Shown here piece by piece: positions 37,201 to 46,281 of a stretch of DNA of 64,000 bases. The stretch comes from Strongylocentrotus droebachiensis (lineage: Eukaryota > Echinodermata > Echinoidea > Camarodonta > Strongylocentrotidae). Under the pieces are notes generated by a model. That model did no database searches. It saw only the letters and a list, made by a program, of their open reading frames with translations, and had not been told where the DNA came from. Each line of letters opens with the position of its first letter. Positions within the stretch are counted from its first letter, which is position 1. The stretch spans positions 824,001 to 888,000 of the forward strand of contig JAVYIG010000110.1 of assembly GCA_035222895.1 (NCBI GenBank), given 5' to 3'. Position numbers and translations under genes: made by a program.

Positions 37201-40200
37201 GGACATATGTCAAAACATTGCTCTTTTAATAATCCTTCAATTCCATACTTGAGTGTCTAAAGGTGAACAGTATCTGTGTCCCAATTGGATGTACGTATTG
37301 AATGAAATAATCTTGCTTATATTGAGGTACTGTGGAGGTGTCGTGGATACGTCACCAGACTGTCAATCACAAGGTCCGCGGTTCGATTCCCGCCAGGGGG
37401 CTATGTCCTTTGACAAGACATTGATCTACATTTGCCACACTCAATCCGGGTGATGTAAATGGGTACCTGGCAGTAATTATTTCCTTGAAATGCTTGAGCA
37501 CCATAATGGCCGCCTTGCTAAAGCCAGGGTAATAATCGGGGCAGCGCCAGGAGCGTCACAACGTAAAGGACATGTGTGCTATATAAGAAGCCACCATAAT
37601 TATTATCATTAGTCATGACAATCAAATAGAGACATCTTTTGTACCTAAATGTGCTCTGAAATGTTTCACAAATTCAATATCGCCCTCTTGCTTCTTCCAG
37701 AACTTGACATGGCCATCGCAGCTTGCAGTGATGATAAACTCTGTCCTGTGTAGAGAAAGTGAACATATATTAAAATACATGCTATATAATTTTGCAACAG
37801 ACTTTAGACAAAAATTCTCAGTAATGTAATTTGGAAACTGAATAAAACTGAAAGTATTTTTAATCCTCTCTGATTCATTTTCTGTATATGTATGGTAAAT
37901 GAAGAGTGAGATGTATCTGAAATCTACAGTATTCATGATTTTATAGTACACTGACACAAAGGGAAGACATACAGTTGGGTCATATAAATAAAGAAGATGT
38001 TCCATCATTCTTACTTTGTTGCAGCAACATGAGTGATGACGTCCCTGTGCATCAAACTCTTCTCATACAGCTCAGCTGAAGGCATGTTATCCAGGTAAAC
38101 ATTCTCAAAGTCTAGCACTGAAATTAATCAACCAAGATAAAATGCAATTTGTTGAATGCCAAGCTAGAGATAACTTGGGAAATTTGAATCTATGGAAAAC
38201 GCATTGTTATTTAAAGGTACTATGTCCCACTTGCAGGCCAAAAAATGAAGAGGTTAAATTTGAACGGCATTTGAAAGACAATACTAATTCAATTAGAACT
38301 TCCCTCACAACAAAAGGGCTTGAAAATAGCTTTTAGTGGGAAAATAACAACCATTAGTTGTTGCATCAAATTAAGCCATTGCAATCACCTAAGTAATAGT
38401 CTGATTTTCAAACCCTTTTACCATTTGCGCAAGGCAAAATGATTATGAAGGAAAAATTGTGATAACGTCAGAGACAGAAATTTTGGTCTAAATTAAGGGC
38501 AGCTAGCATTCATGAAAAACTGTGATAACGTCATTACGAACTTGTTGTAGCTCGTGCAGTTTTTCCTTCATAATCATTTTTCCTTGCACGTAAACTAGAA
38601 GGGATGAGATTTAGATGACGTCATGTGCAGCGAGAGTTAAAATACGGCTTGCAAGATTTTTAACATGGATGTCGATTTTGACCCATAATTTCCTGAAAGT
38701 GGACCACTAAACAAATTTATCCAGTCAAGTTGGTAAGAGGAACCATTTCCCCAATAATTCAGATACTGGTAAACACAATTTATCAACGATAAACATCGTT
38801 TATCGCTGATTAAACACTGTTTATCGAGCGAAAAGCTATTTGTATCGACAGATAAACAGTGTTTATTGGGAAAAACTTTTTATCACTCGATAAATAAACA
38901 CAATTCATTTTTATAAACACTGTTTATCGCCTATAAACGGAGTTTATCCAGATGAACACTGTTTATAGTTTTTGATAAACACTGTTTTTCAGTCGAAAAC
39001 GGTGTTTATTAGTCAATAAACAGTTATCGGCGGTATATACTCTGTTTATCAGTCGATTAGAATAGCTTATCGCTCGATAAACAGTGTTTAATCAGCGATC
39101 AACTATGTTTATCAGGGCTGTTTCCATTTACTGTACCACTTCTTTCTGACCTACCTGACACACTTTAATCTGACACACTTTTTTCCTATTCATTTTCTAC
39201 ACAGAGGCATTTTCAAGAGCCATGATTTGTGATTGGCTTTTTTGCTAGTAAATATTCATGGTTATGCAAATTATTAAGATCGCGCGAACAGTTCATATCC
39301 TTTGTTTTGGTCTTGCGACAAATACGATCGACTTTTTAAAAAGTTCCTGAAAATGACATTTTGAGCGAGAAAATGTTATTAGTCAGCTTTGTAATTTCTG
39401 AGGTATGCATATTGATTTGGTAATATTGAGGGAAAAATCAACCCCGTTACCCCCTCAAAACATGATCCTGAGAACAAATATACGTCCGTTTCATAACATT
39501 TCAATATTACCAAACCAACATGCATACCTCAGAAATTACAAAGGTAACTCATTATAACATTTTCTCGCTCAAAGTGTCATTTTCAGGAACTTTTTGAAAA
39601 GTTGATCGTATTTTTCGCAAGACCAAAACAAAGGATATGTTCACTGTTCGCGCGATCTTAATAATTTGCATAACCATGAATATTTACTAGCAAAAAAGCC
39701 AATCACAAATCATGGCTCTTGAAAATGCCTCTGTGTAGAAAATGAATGGGAAAAAAGTGTGTCAGATTAAGTGTGTCAGGTAGGTCAGAAAGAAGTGGTA
39801 CAGTAAATGGAAACACCCATATTAGTGTTCATATGAATTATTGGACAAATGGCACGCCATAGCGCCTGCGTGTACGTATAATTAACGGATGAGGGCGCTG
39901 CCGGGCCACTTATTATAACACGTATAGATTCTATGTACGTAACATTAGAAAATGGAGGTAGGCCTAGAACTATATAGAGTTGAGAACAATGGACCAAATC
40001 GGCAGAAGTCTTGCTAGAATTACTGGAAACTAAAATTCATAAACGAAACTGGAAAATTGTATTTGATTGTTATTAATTTGTCATCTACGTCTACGTCTAT
40101 GGCTATGCTGGTACTCGTCAAAAGCCTTTTCAGCAACTAAACGAGGATATTGTGGTGTGGTGTCTCTCATAGTGGTCATGATTGATTAGTGCATAGTGCG

Positions 40201-40735
40201 TATATACAAGTTGTGCGAGTAAAAACGGTTCCTCCTATGATTTAGGCACTGATGGCTCCCTTGAACTTCTCCACAGAGGGCAGTTCAATGAAGTTGAAGT
40301 CATCAATATTGAGTGAACAGTTTAGAACGTTAGCTGCAGCAGGTTTTTATAAAATATTGCGTGAATGTACTGCAGTATAACAGTGTTGCTTCTTTTACTA
40401 CACAGCCAGGATAGTGATGCAGCTATTGTGTGGACTAGACTAGTAAGTAGTACTAGTACTCGCAAAGCGCGGCTTGCGCTCCACAAAAGTACCCGCCTAG
40501 TCCCGCCAGTACCCCGACATCTCCCAGGAGGCCAAGGGACCGGCGCGGGGGGCAGGTGAACCTAGGCAAGGGCTAGACTCGCCGATTGACTTGTTTGTTC
40601 AATTCAGCCCCACTTACCCTTTTTCTTTTTAGGTTTGATGGCCTCTGCAGGCATTGGACCAATCCACTCCTCATCTTCTTCTTCCTCTTCAATAACACGT
40701 TTTGTTCCTTTCTCTGATGATTCACCAGATGCCAT
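22242..40735 (-). CDS. PPWD1: Peptidyl-prolyl isomerase with WD40 repeats, complete, 16 coding exons
   Basis: PPWD1 is a nuclear cyclophilin found in spliceosomes; its N-terminus is a WD40 propeller and its C-terminus a proline isomerase. Exons in transcript order: 40735-40618, 38117-38015, 37745-37645, 36866-36771, 36200-36113, 32798-32693, 32227-32084, 31299-31225, 30046-29872, 28557-28460, 27226-27027, 26242-26176, 25634-25552, 24884-24772, 23780-23629, 22382-22242. The frame holds throughout for 619 aa (human 646). An acidic/basic N-terminus precedes the propeller ([46 protein letters not shown]). The isomerase spans about 470-619 with [55 protein letters not shown]; the catalytic Arg and the Trp/His of the pocket are present. 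A second ATG lies directly upstream (40736-40738). Cys replaces the usual Thr at the last exon junction. Confidence 0.96.
22452..22703. mobile_element. GGGGGTGTTTCACAAAG-ended MITE, copy 1
   Basis: The ends GGGGGTGTTTCACAAAGATC and GATCTTTGTGAAACATCCCC are inverted, continuing CTAAGTTGGACTT against AAGTTCGACTTAG. A second copy lies at 26645-26925. Intronic in PPWD1. Confidence 0.85.
24160..24510. mobile_element. MITE ending TACCTGCCAAC
   Basis: TACCTGCCAAC at 24160-24170 is matched by GTTGGCAGGTA at 24500-24510. The arms are short and the interior AT-rich, with AAAATAAGAAT blocks near both ends. It lies in the PPWD1 intron between exons 15 and 14. Confidence 0.6.
26645..26925. mobile_element. 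GGGGGTGTTTCACAAAG-ended MITE, copy 2
   Basis: The ends GGGGTGTCTCACAAAGATCC and GGATCTTTGTGAAACACCCC match copy 1 at 22452-22703. Internal matches include CAAGAACATGAA.TCTCCTT (opposite orientation to copy 1). It is followed by a short tRNA-like scrap (CCCACTAGACCACATCACC). Confidence 0.85.
28155..28425. mobile_element. 270-bp palindromic element in PPWD1 intron 10
   Basis: Arms of about 120 bp: TCACTGTGAACATGACGGAC through GTAGAACAGGTG on the left, and the reverse complement on the right ending TCATGTTCACAGTGA. The loop is short (GAATATGCATGTGA). The right end is about 35 bp from the PPWD1 exon 10 donor. Confidence 0.9.
28630..28800. repeat. ATC/CAT trinucleotide-rich microsatellite
   Basis: Imperfect CATCAT/TTATCATC and ATAATA repeats directly left of the large palindrome. 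His/Ser-rich translations of it are not genes. Confidence 0.8.
28807..29686. mobile_element. 880-bp full-length palindromic Tc1/mariner-type element
   Basis: Ends CAGTGCGTCCCAGAAAAAAC and GTTTTTTCTGGGACGCACTG are flanked by TA on both sides (28805-28806 and 29687-29688), the Tc1/mariner target duplication. The two arms, about 430 bp each, are near-complete reverse complements with scattered mismatches. They meet at a loop of about 20 bp near 29246. No transposase is encoded. It lies in the PPWD1 intron between exons 10 and 9. Confidence 0.93.
30884..31192 (+). mobile_element. tRNA-derived SINE, family A copy 1
   Basis: The head GTAGAGGTGTCCTGGTGTAG leads to GGTTCGCGGTACGAGTTCC, a disturbed B box. 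The body is shared with copy 2 at 37331: GGCAAGACATTAACCTACA, TTGCCGCACTC, CTTGAGCAC, AAAGCCAGGTAATAAT. The tail is an ATT repeat. It lies in a PPWD1 intron, antisense to the gene. Confidence 0.8.
31541..31640. repeat. GAATT pentamer repeat with adjacent low-complexity sequence
   Basis: Four GAATT units at 31541-31562 are followed by a C/A-rich stretch (CCTAAACCTTACATAAAACC) similar in character to 26395-26445. Possibly a retroelement tail; not assigned. Confidence 0.35.
32830..34330. repeat. Composite satellite-bearing element with DR1-like motifs
   Basis: The left boundary has the palindrome CGACTGCGCGCAGTCG (32840-32855) and GATGCCTCCGTCA. The right boundary has a GCCTCCG/CGGAGGC hairpin (34298-34323) after a GACGTACA/GACG simple repeat. 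In between are at least six copies of a 125-150 bp unit containing GTGACCTTTGACCTCATGACC, TCATTGGCTCTGCAAGATAC and GATAACGCGATCACGAGCTG. One unit is interrupted by an insertion at about 33267-33660. Class unknown. Confidence 0.75.
33267..33660 (-). mobile_element. Poly-A-tailed insertion (minus orientation) inside the satellite
   Basis: An 18-bp T run at its left edge is followed by CAGTTTCAAGTTTTTTATTT and unique sequence, interrupting a satellite unit. This fits a retroposed sequence with its poly-A tail read on the minus strand. The right limit is approximate; no coding recognised. Confidence 0.5.
34399..35660. mobile_element. 1.26-kb hAT-type non-autonomous element with 8-bp target duplication
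   Basis: CATTAATT flanks both sides (34391-34398 and 35661-35668). The ends CCCGGGGGGGGTACTCA and TGAGTACCCCCCCCGGG are exact inverted repeats of 17 bp. Subterminal direct repeats of ATCCTTAGACATGGGTCC occur on both sides. An 8-bp duplication fits hAT; no transposase is present. It lies in the PPWD1 intron between exons 6 and 5. Confidence 0.8.
37331..37612 (+). mobile_element. tRNA-derived SINE, family A copy 2 (best preserved)
   Basis: The head TGTGGAGGTGTCGTGGATAC is followed at 37380-37390 by GGTTCGATTCC, an exact RNA polymerase III B box. The body has GACAAGACATTGATCTACA, AATGGGTACCTGGCAGTAAT, GCTTGAGCACC and AAAGCCAGGGTAATAAT. It ends in ATTATTATC. It is antisense in the PPWD1 intron between exons 4 and 3. 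Confidence 0.88.
38420..38605. repeat. Imperfect inverted repeat
   Basis: AAAATGATTATGAAGGAAAA at 38436 is mirrored by TTTTTCCTTCATAATCATTT at 38560. GTGATAACGTCA also occurs twice in direct orientation inside. Probably a small MITE in PPWD1 intron 1. Confidence 0.6.
38765..39114. repeat. Array of GATAAACAGTGTTTATC near-palindromes
   Basis: About a dozen degenerate copies of GATAAACACTGTTTATC or its complement, spaced 20-35 bp apart, fill 350 bp. Each unit is self-complementary except at the centre. Separators are often TCG-containing (ATCGCTCGATAA, CAGTCGA). The array abuts the long inverted repeat at 39115. Confidence 0.88.
39115..39819. mobile_element. 705-bp palindromic element in PPWD1 intron 1
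   Basis: Arms of about 300 bp: GTTTCCATTTACTGTACCAC on the left against GTGGTACAGTAAATGGAAAC on the right, continuing through AGGCATTTTCAAGAGCCATG and beyond to TTTCTGAGGTATGCAT. The loop of about 100 bp (39420-39515) holds ACCCCGTTACCCCCTC. No coding. Target duplication not settled. Confidence 0.9.
40242..40333 (-). CDS. Possible alternative terminal exon of PPWD1 in intron 1
   Basis: The minus strand has a cctgctgcag acceptor, then 92 nt in the phase needed after PPWD1 exon 1. It encodes [15 protein letters not shown], then [15 protein letters not shown] and TAA. Composition is clearly protein-like and more GC-rich than the surroundings. Joined to exon 1 it would give a 69-residue product without WD40 or isomerase domains. 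It may instead be a retrocopied fragment or a decayed exon of another gene. Family not recognised. Confidence 0.35.
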
Positions 40736-42358
40736 CATATGATAGAGTTTACTTGCAACTGAAGATGCTTAACCCCTTGTGGCAAACTTGTTTCATTCAT
40801 CCGTGCAGAAAACTTACACAAAATGTATCGTATGGGACTTAACAAAATCTCGTGTACACATTCAGTGCCTGTGTAGACTAGATTCGCTCCAAGGACAAGT
40901 ATACAAATAATAATTTTAATATTAATAATTAAAAATAAATATGAAGGATAAAAAACTACCAAATTAATTTATGTACATATTTGCAATTATAATGCAATAT
41001 ATACATCTGGTAGTATTTAATAATTTACAATTTAAAAATTCAATTTTAATTACTAGCGATTTTGATCAAGCCTAGCTTTCTTTAGCTAACAAATAACAAC
41101 CGTCCTCTGAATACAACTTTTTCCCGAGCAACTTTATCTGGAAAATCCATGGAAATCATCTAGCATCCACAGCTATTTACTTTTGTAAGCTAAGGAAAGC
41201 ATTCCGATAACTCATAGGAAGGGTATGCATCTACATTTGTTTCAAAATTTACAGCGGTTTATTTGAAAACTGTTCTTTTTAAGTAATGAGTTAGAGTGAA
41301 TATATGAAATATATACCGATGCAATAATAAGTCCTACAGTGTATCTATTGTATGTGCGTCTGACGTCTGGGCCTCAGCTGAGCTCAGCAAAGCCAAAGCT
41401 AGTGATTAAGAAATGCCAAACAACATGAAAATATTTTGATTGGTGGTAGAATATGTGTCTATTGTCTTGCCCGTGTGAGAATGCAGCTCCCATTTGTCTG
41501 TAATCGACTTGTTTGACTTAAAAATAGAATAATCTGTATGACTTAATCTGTAGCCGTCTAGATCCTAGATAGTTTTTGATCTTTCACTTTCAGTTTCAGT
41601 TTCAGTTTCACTGACTCAGTCACAGTTTTATTTTTATTTAAAAAATAATTTCAATCAATTTTAATGCCTCGCGCCTATATCTCTCACTTTCCCTTTCTTT
41701 TCCTTTCTTCTTGCGCTTAGAAACAACTATTAAGCGCTTTAAGCCTTTATACTAATGTATTATTGTCAGACTGTACTTGTAACTGTATTCTGTAATCTCT
41801 GTGATGGTCGATCATCTGATCATGCAGGGGACAGGTGGATTCAAGATGAGGGGTGTGCCCCCATGCCTGTCCCTCTCTGGCACTGGGGAGGGGGGGGGGG
41901 GGGGGTAGTTGAATGAAAAAATGAGAAAAAATATTATTTATCAAAGAGGACTAACCATCATGAATAATATTTGTCCTTATAAAATATCTTATGTAGTAAA
42001 GGAGGGGGTAATCGACCATCTCCAGTTTTCGGCCGATCTGTTGGATGCATGGTAAAATCCCTTTAAAATATAACGCATTATACGTTGCATTATACTATAG
42101 CATAGCCTATCACATATGATATAATTGTCAAACACAATTTTTTTTATTACAGAGTAGGCCCTATCTGAGATAGACTCTAGAGCACGCCTCGATTGGAAAT
42201 AATTATTGCAAAATGTGCAATGTTGTTGACCTCTTAATTCTACATCACAAACGAAAGTATACTGGTGGTTTTCAATTAGCAGAAGTGTAATAGCATTTTA
42301 GGACAAATTTTCTCTGTGTTAAATGCAGATTTTTTTTTTTACTTTTGTATTTTGCAGA
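40736..42358. promoter_or_regulatory. Divergent promoter region between PPWD1 and RNF220
   Basis: The two coding starts face away from each other across 1.7 kb, so both promoters should lie here. Visible: four tandem TTTCAG units at 41589-41615, a long G run at 41883-41905, and a probable RNF220 5' UTR acceptor (gtattttgcag) ending at 42358. I cannot place TATA boxes or start sites with confidence. Confidence 0.4.
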
Positions 42359-42431
42359 TACCATAAATGAAAAAAATGTAGCCTAACTAGCAAGTGAAGC
42401 GAACTCTTACTGATGACAAAGAAAACATGCC

Positions 42432-45400
42432 ATGGCAGAAAATCCTAAGCGCCGCAGCCTTCGACAAGTTATCAACCAATCCATTGGTTCCAGTGTGAAA
42501 GAAAACCTTAGTGAAGAAGTGCAAGATGAGAAAAACTCCGTAGCTGAGGTACCACCGACTTCCACTAACAACACTGCTAGCAAGAGCAGCCGATCTTCAG
42601 GCAGAAGGCGCTCGCTTGAAGGAAACCAGATCTGCCCTGTGTGCGGGATCACTGTGAGACCCTCGGAAGTAGAGCAACACTTCCGCTCCGAGGTGCAGCA
42701 GATAGACAACATCGTCAGGCGTGGAAGGGTCCAGAAGGATGCAGGAGCTTCTTACACCTTGTCCAAAGAGCAAGAGAGGGAAGATGGAAATGGAAGGAAG
42801 CGGATAATCAAACGCAAGCGTAGAAGGACCAGGAATGAGAGTGACAGTGAAACGTCATCATCCAGCGATGGTGACAGCGAGAGCAGTGTGGAGGTTGATC
42901 CTCAACTCTTATTACTAGATGTAAGGGCTAACAGGCATGCACGGGAGAGGAAGAAACAACTGCATGAAATTCCAGAGTGCAATCCTGACACTATGCTCTG
43001 TCCTGTATGCTTTGTTCCTCTAATAGGTGAGTAGATACCCCCATTGACTGCAAACTGGGCGAGAATCAACAAAATTGTGGCCGTTTTAAATGATATAATT
43101 TAATTTTATGTCAATGGTGTCAATCATGATGGCTTAAGTGGGATTTCACAGATCTTTTGTTATTTGAACAAAACTGATCAATCTACAATATGATGGTGCT
43201 TGGTAGAAATGTGAATACAATGTTCTCTTGACTCTTTTATTGTCAGGCTACGAAATATTTCCTGCTCTTATTCAACTGTAGATCATATTAAAATTAGCAT
43301 TTTGGGGCAACATGTTGGAACAATTATTGCACTGACCATAAAACCATTTCAATGTTGTCCTTCTAGAAATAACACTGTCCTAATGACAAGGCTAATATTT
43401 TCAGTGGACTTTCTTTCAGAGGAATTTTCATTGGAACTTTTGTGTACTGCTTTGTATGTTGTGAATCTTTTTAAAACATGGCCATTGCACTTTCTACATA
43501 TTTCATCAACTATACCCATGCTCAAACGTGATTTCCAACGTGGTTTGATTCAACAGGATCAGAAGTGGACAGGAATCGCCACGTGGAGAACTGTCTAACC
43601 GGAGGCCCTTCGACGGCACCTGCCACCAACGGAGCAGCAGAAGATGCAGTGGATGTAGACGGTGAAGGGCTAGGCGAGTATGCAGGAGGAGGAGGAGGAG
43701 GCAGTGGAGTGGTAGAGGAGGGAGAAGCAGCTGGTGATGATTCATATGATACCTATGAATGGATGGGGGAGACAAGGCTTAGAACTGTCAGCCTGGTGCC
43801 AGGGGGTTATCAAGGTTAGTGGTCCCATTATCATTTTTGATTTGATTTTTTTTTTTGTTTTTTTTTTTTGTTGTTAAACATCAGCCAATACCACTAACTT
43901 GATGTTGGATCAGAGCATTTGTAGGGTGTGAGTGTTGGAGGACGTCCTAATTTCTACTGTTGAAATTGCCACAGGCAGTTCAGTATGGTTTTCCAAGTTT
44001 GTACAATCAAATTAGACTGTGTGATGCTTTGATCACCAAGAATTCTTGATGCAAATACCAAGGACACGGTTTCCTATGACAAAAAAAACAAAAACATTCA
44101 GTAACATATTATTAACAGATTAGTAACACTATTGTGAAATTTACTTTACAGTGCATTTGAAACATAAAAATGATTATAACGTGTTTATGTTGTCGAATGA
44201 GCCTGTATATTACAAATTTTTAATATCTGTAACCAACTGGACCTTCGGTATGGAAACAATTACCCCTCCATTTTCATCTTATTCTTTAAGTAGCCTACTT
44301 TAAATATAAAATGCATGCAGTGCCATTTTATCTCTTATACAATTTAGAACATGAAATATTTGTATATATATATGTAAGATATTCTACATACATTACATGT
44401 GCTCTTTATGTATTTAAAATTAGGGCTAGGATATCAGATTACATCATCGCGGAAATCCCAAGATGCGAATGATGAAGACGACATTGACCTTGATGTTGAT
44501 GGTGACGAAACAGAGCAATTCGGTCCTCAACAATATGCGGAGGAAGATGTTATCGCAAGATGCCCCTCTAGATCATCTCAAGACACCGGCGATGTCGGCT
44601 ACGAGGACCATGTGAACGATAACCTCCTCATTGAAGCATGCTTAGGTGCACAGTGCAATGGTGAAAGCGGTATGGAAACAGAGACTAAACACTCGGTGAA
44701 GAAGCATGTGGGTCTTCCATCTGCTGGCATTCAGATCGTGGTGGAGAGTCTGAAGGCCCGTGTGAAGGAGTTGGAGGAGGAGAGCGGGAACGGGAGAGGG
44801 AGGTTAAAATGTCAGATCTGTATGGGGGCCTACAACACGCCCTTAGTCTCCATCCAGTGCTGGCATGTTCACTGTGAGGACTGCTGGTTGAAAACTTTGG
44901 TAAGAGTAATATTGACTGCTTTTGCTTTGTAGATTGGTTTCAAGAGGTCCATTGATATGATCATTATGTCACAGGCTTACAGCGTACTTATCCTGCTTAC
45001 ATGTGTTCCTACACCCAAAACAATTCGTGCTCCAGATTCTCTAAAGGGCAGTGCTGTGATTTGAAATTCAAAAACTTGTGACATCCATTTATTTATTTTT
45101 TTGTTCTGGAAATTTGGTAGTTGATAGCATTGCCATAGTCAATGAATTTAACTTTTATAGTGGTGTTTTTTTTACCTGACAGTTAAGAAAGCAATAAATG
45201 CTTGTTAGTAAGCAACCAGAAGACCAATGGGTTTAGCCTCTCTCCGAGGGACCTGGTAATGAGGATTAATGCCTTACCAAAGGGCACTAGCGCACCGCCT
45301 TAGGTTTCGAACCCGGGTCACCGGATTTACAAGACCACTGCTCTACCAACTGAGCTATCGCGCCTGTGAATAAGTTTTGTACATTGAGCATTTTGTACAA

Positions 45401-46281
45401 ATTTGTGCAGTTTTAGACAGAACATATCATGGTTTATTCAAAACCCCTGTAATCTCAAGCCTTTTGCCATGAAATATAGATCATGTGGTATGTGTATATA
45501 AAACTTTGTATGGACCAATGGTATACAAATGATGCATGCGAATGAGTTCATTATCCGCTCTCGAGTTGGGGCTGTATGCAGCTATTGTATGAAGCTATCA
45601 GGTAGAGTACGATAGGTGCATTATAAAGGGCCTTAACGAAATCTGATGGATTCTGTAGTGAACGAATGAAAACATGCATCATTTGTTTTACACAAAAACT
45701 CCTAGATCCTTGTTATTTGATATAAAATGAATTTATTTCACAATTTTTTGGTGTCGTTATTGCTGACAAATAAACCTCGCGTTCAATAGACTTACTTTGG
45801 GCGCACACAGAGATAAGCGCGCTTACCTCTACACTTGTCAATGCACATTGCAATGCATGGATTCGCCTAGGCATTAACCTCTACAAGCACTACTACGAAT
45901 CACATACATGTACCGTACTTAAAAATTGTAAGATAGTTCTGGCAACTATTGCATGTTTTTTCATGATAAAATGTGGGATAGTCTCAGTAAATGAGTCATG
46001 TTTCACCAATCATTTGATTAGGATCTAGGAGTGAGTTGTATGAAAATATATTTAAAGTATGAAGAAAAAAACATTTTGCACAAGAGTGCAACTTTTGAAT
46101 GGAGGCAGCAGTGAGGAGTACCCCCAAAGTTGTACCATGTGCACAACAGCAGAAAAGGCACAATTACCAAACTAATGATTGCTTATTTCTCTTTCTCTCT
46201 CTTGTACAGGCCTCCAAGAAACTTTGTCCTCAATGTCAGCTGATAACGGCGCCCTCACAGCTCCGCAAATTATACTTATGA
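42432..46281 (+). CDS. RNF220: RNF220 RING E3 ubiquitin ligase, complete, four coding exons
   Basis: RNF220 family ligases attach ubiquitin to nuclear and signalling proteins (known mammalian targets include SIN3B). Exons: 42432-43026, 43557-43814, 44424-44899, 46210-46281; phases join, 466 aa (human about 566). An in-frame TGA at 42414-42416 fixes ATG 42432 as first in frame, with context gccATGG. Visible parts: CPVC at 68-71 with H83 (RPSEVEQHF); a basic stretch (KRIIKRKRRRTR); LDVRANRHARERKKQ; a C2HC site C190-C193-H207-C211 split over the exon 1/2 junction; EYEWMG-type YEWMGETRLR; acidic DDIDLDVDGDETEQFG; LKARVKELEEE helix; and a C-terminal RING from 414 (CQICMGAYNTPLVSIQCWH through CPQC), split over the last intron, ending LRKLYL as in vertebrates. 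The long N-terminal region of the human protein is absent or in exons not seen. Confidence 0.94.
43843..43873. repeat. Poly-T tract in RNF220 intron 2
   Basis: About 30 bp of T with single G interruptions, shortly after the exon 2 donor. Confidence 0.8.
45220..45366 (-). mobile_element. tRNA-derived SINE, family B (tRNA-Thr-like head)
   Basis: On the minus strand it reads GGCGCGATAGCTCAGTTGGT (A box), an anticodon loop CTTGTAA (TGT, Thr), and CCCGGGTTCGAAACC (B box). The 3' acceptor strand does not pair with GGCGCGA and the sequence runs on into GGTAAGGCATTAATCCTCAT. It is therefore a SINE head, not a working tRNA gene. It lies in the last RNF220 intron. Confidence 0.8.
45521..45782. mobile_element. 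Inverted-repeat element, family copy 2
   Basis: Starts GTATACAAATGATGCATGCG, with mirrored AACATGCATCATTTGTTTTA near 45691. Then GATCCTTGTTATTTGATAT and CTGACAAATAA, matching the copy at 16341-16572. Intronic in RNF220. Confidence 0.75.

Noticed and set aside
37331-37405. Functional tRNA gene
   Set aside because: The B box is good, but no cloverleaf with paired acceptor stem forms, and the SINE body follows.
38765-39114. CRISPR-like array of short palindromic repeats
   Set aside because: Irregular spacing, degenerate units in both orientations, eukaryotic intron; no cas genes.
45290-45366. Functional tRNA-Thr gene on the minus strand
   Set aside because: The acceptor stem does not pair and the sequence continues into a conserved non-tRNA body, so it is a SINE head.
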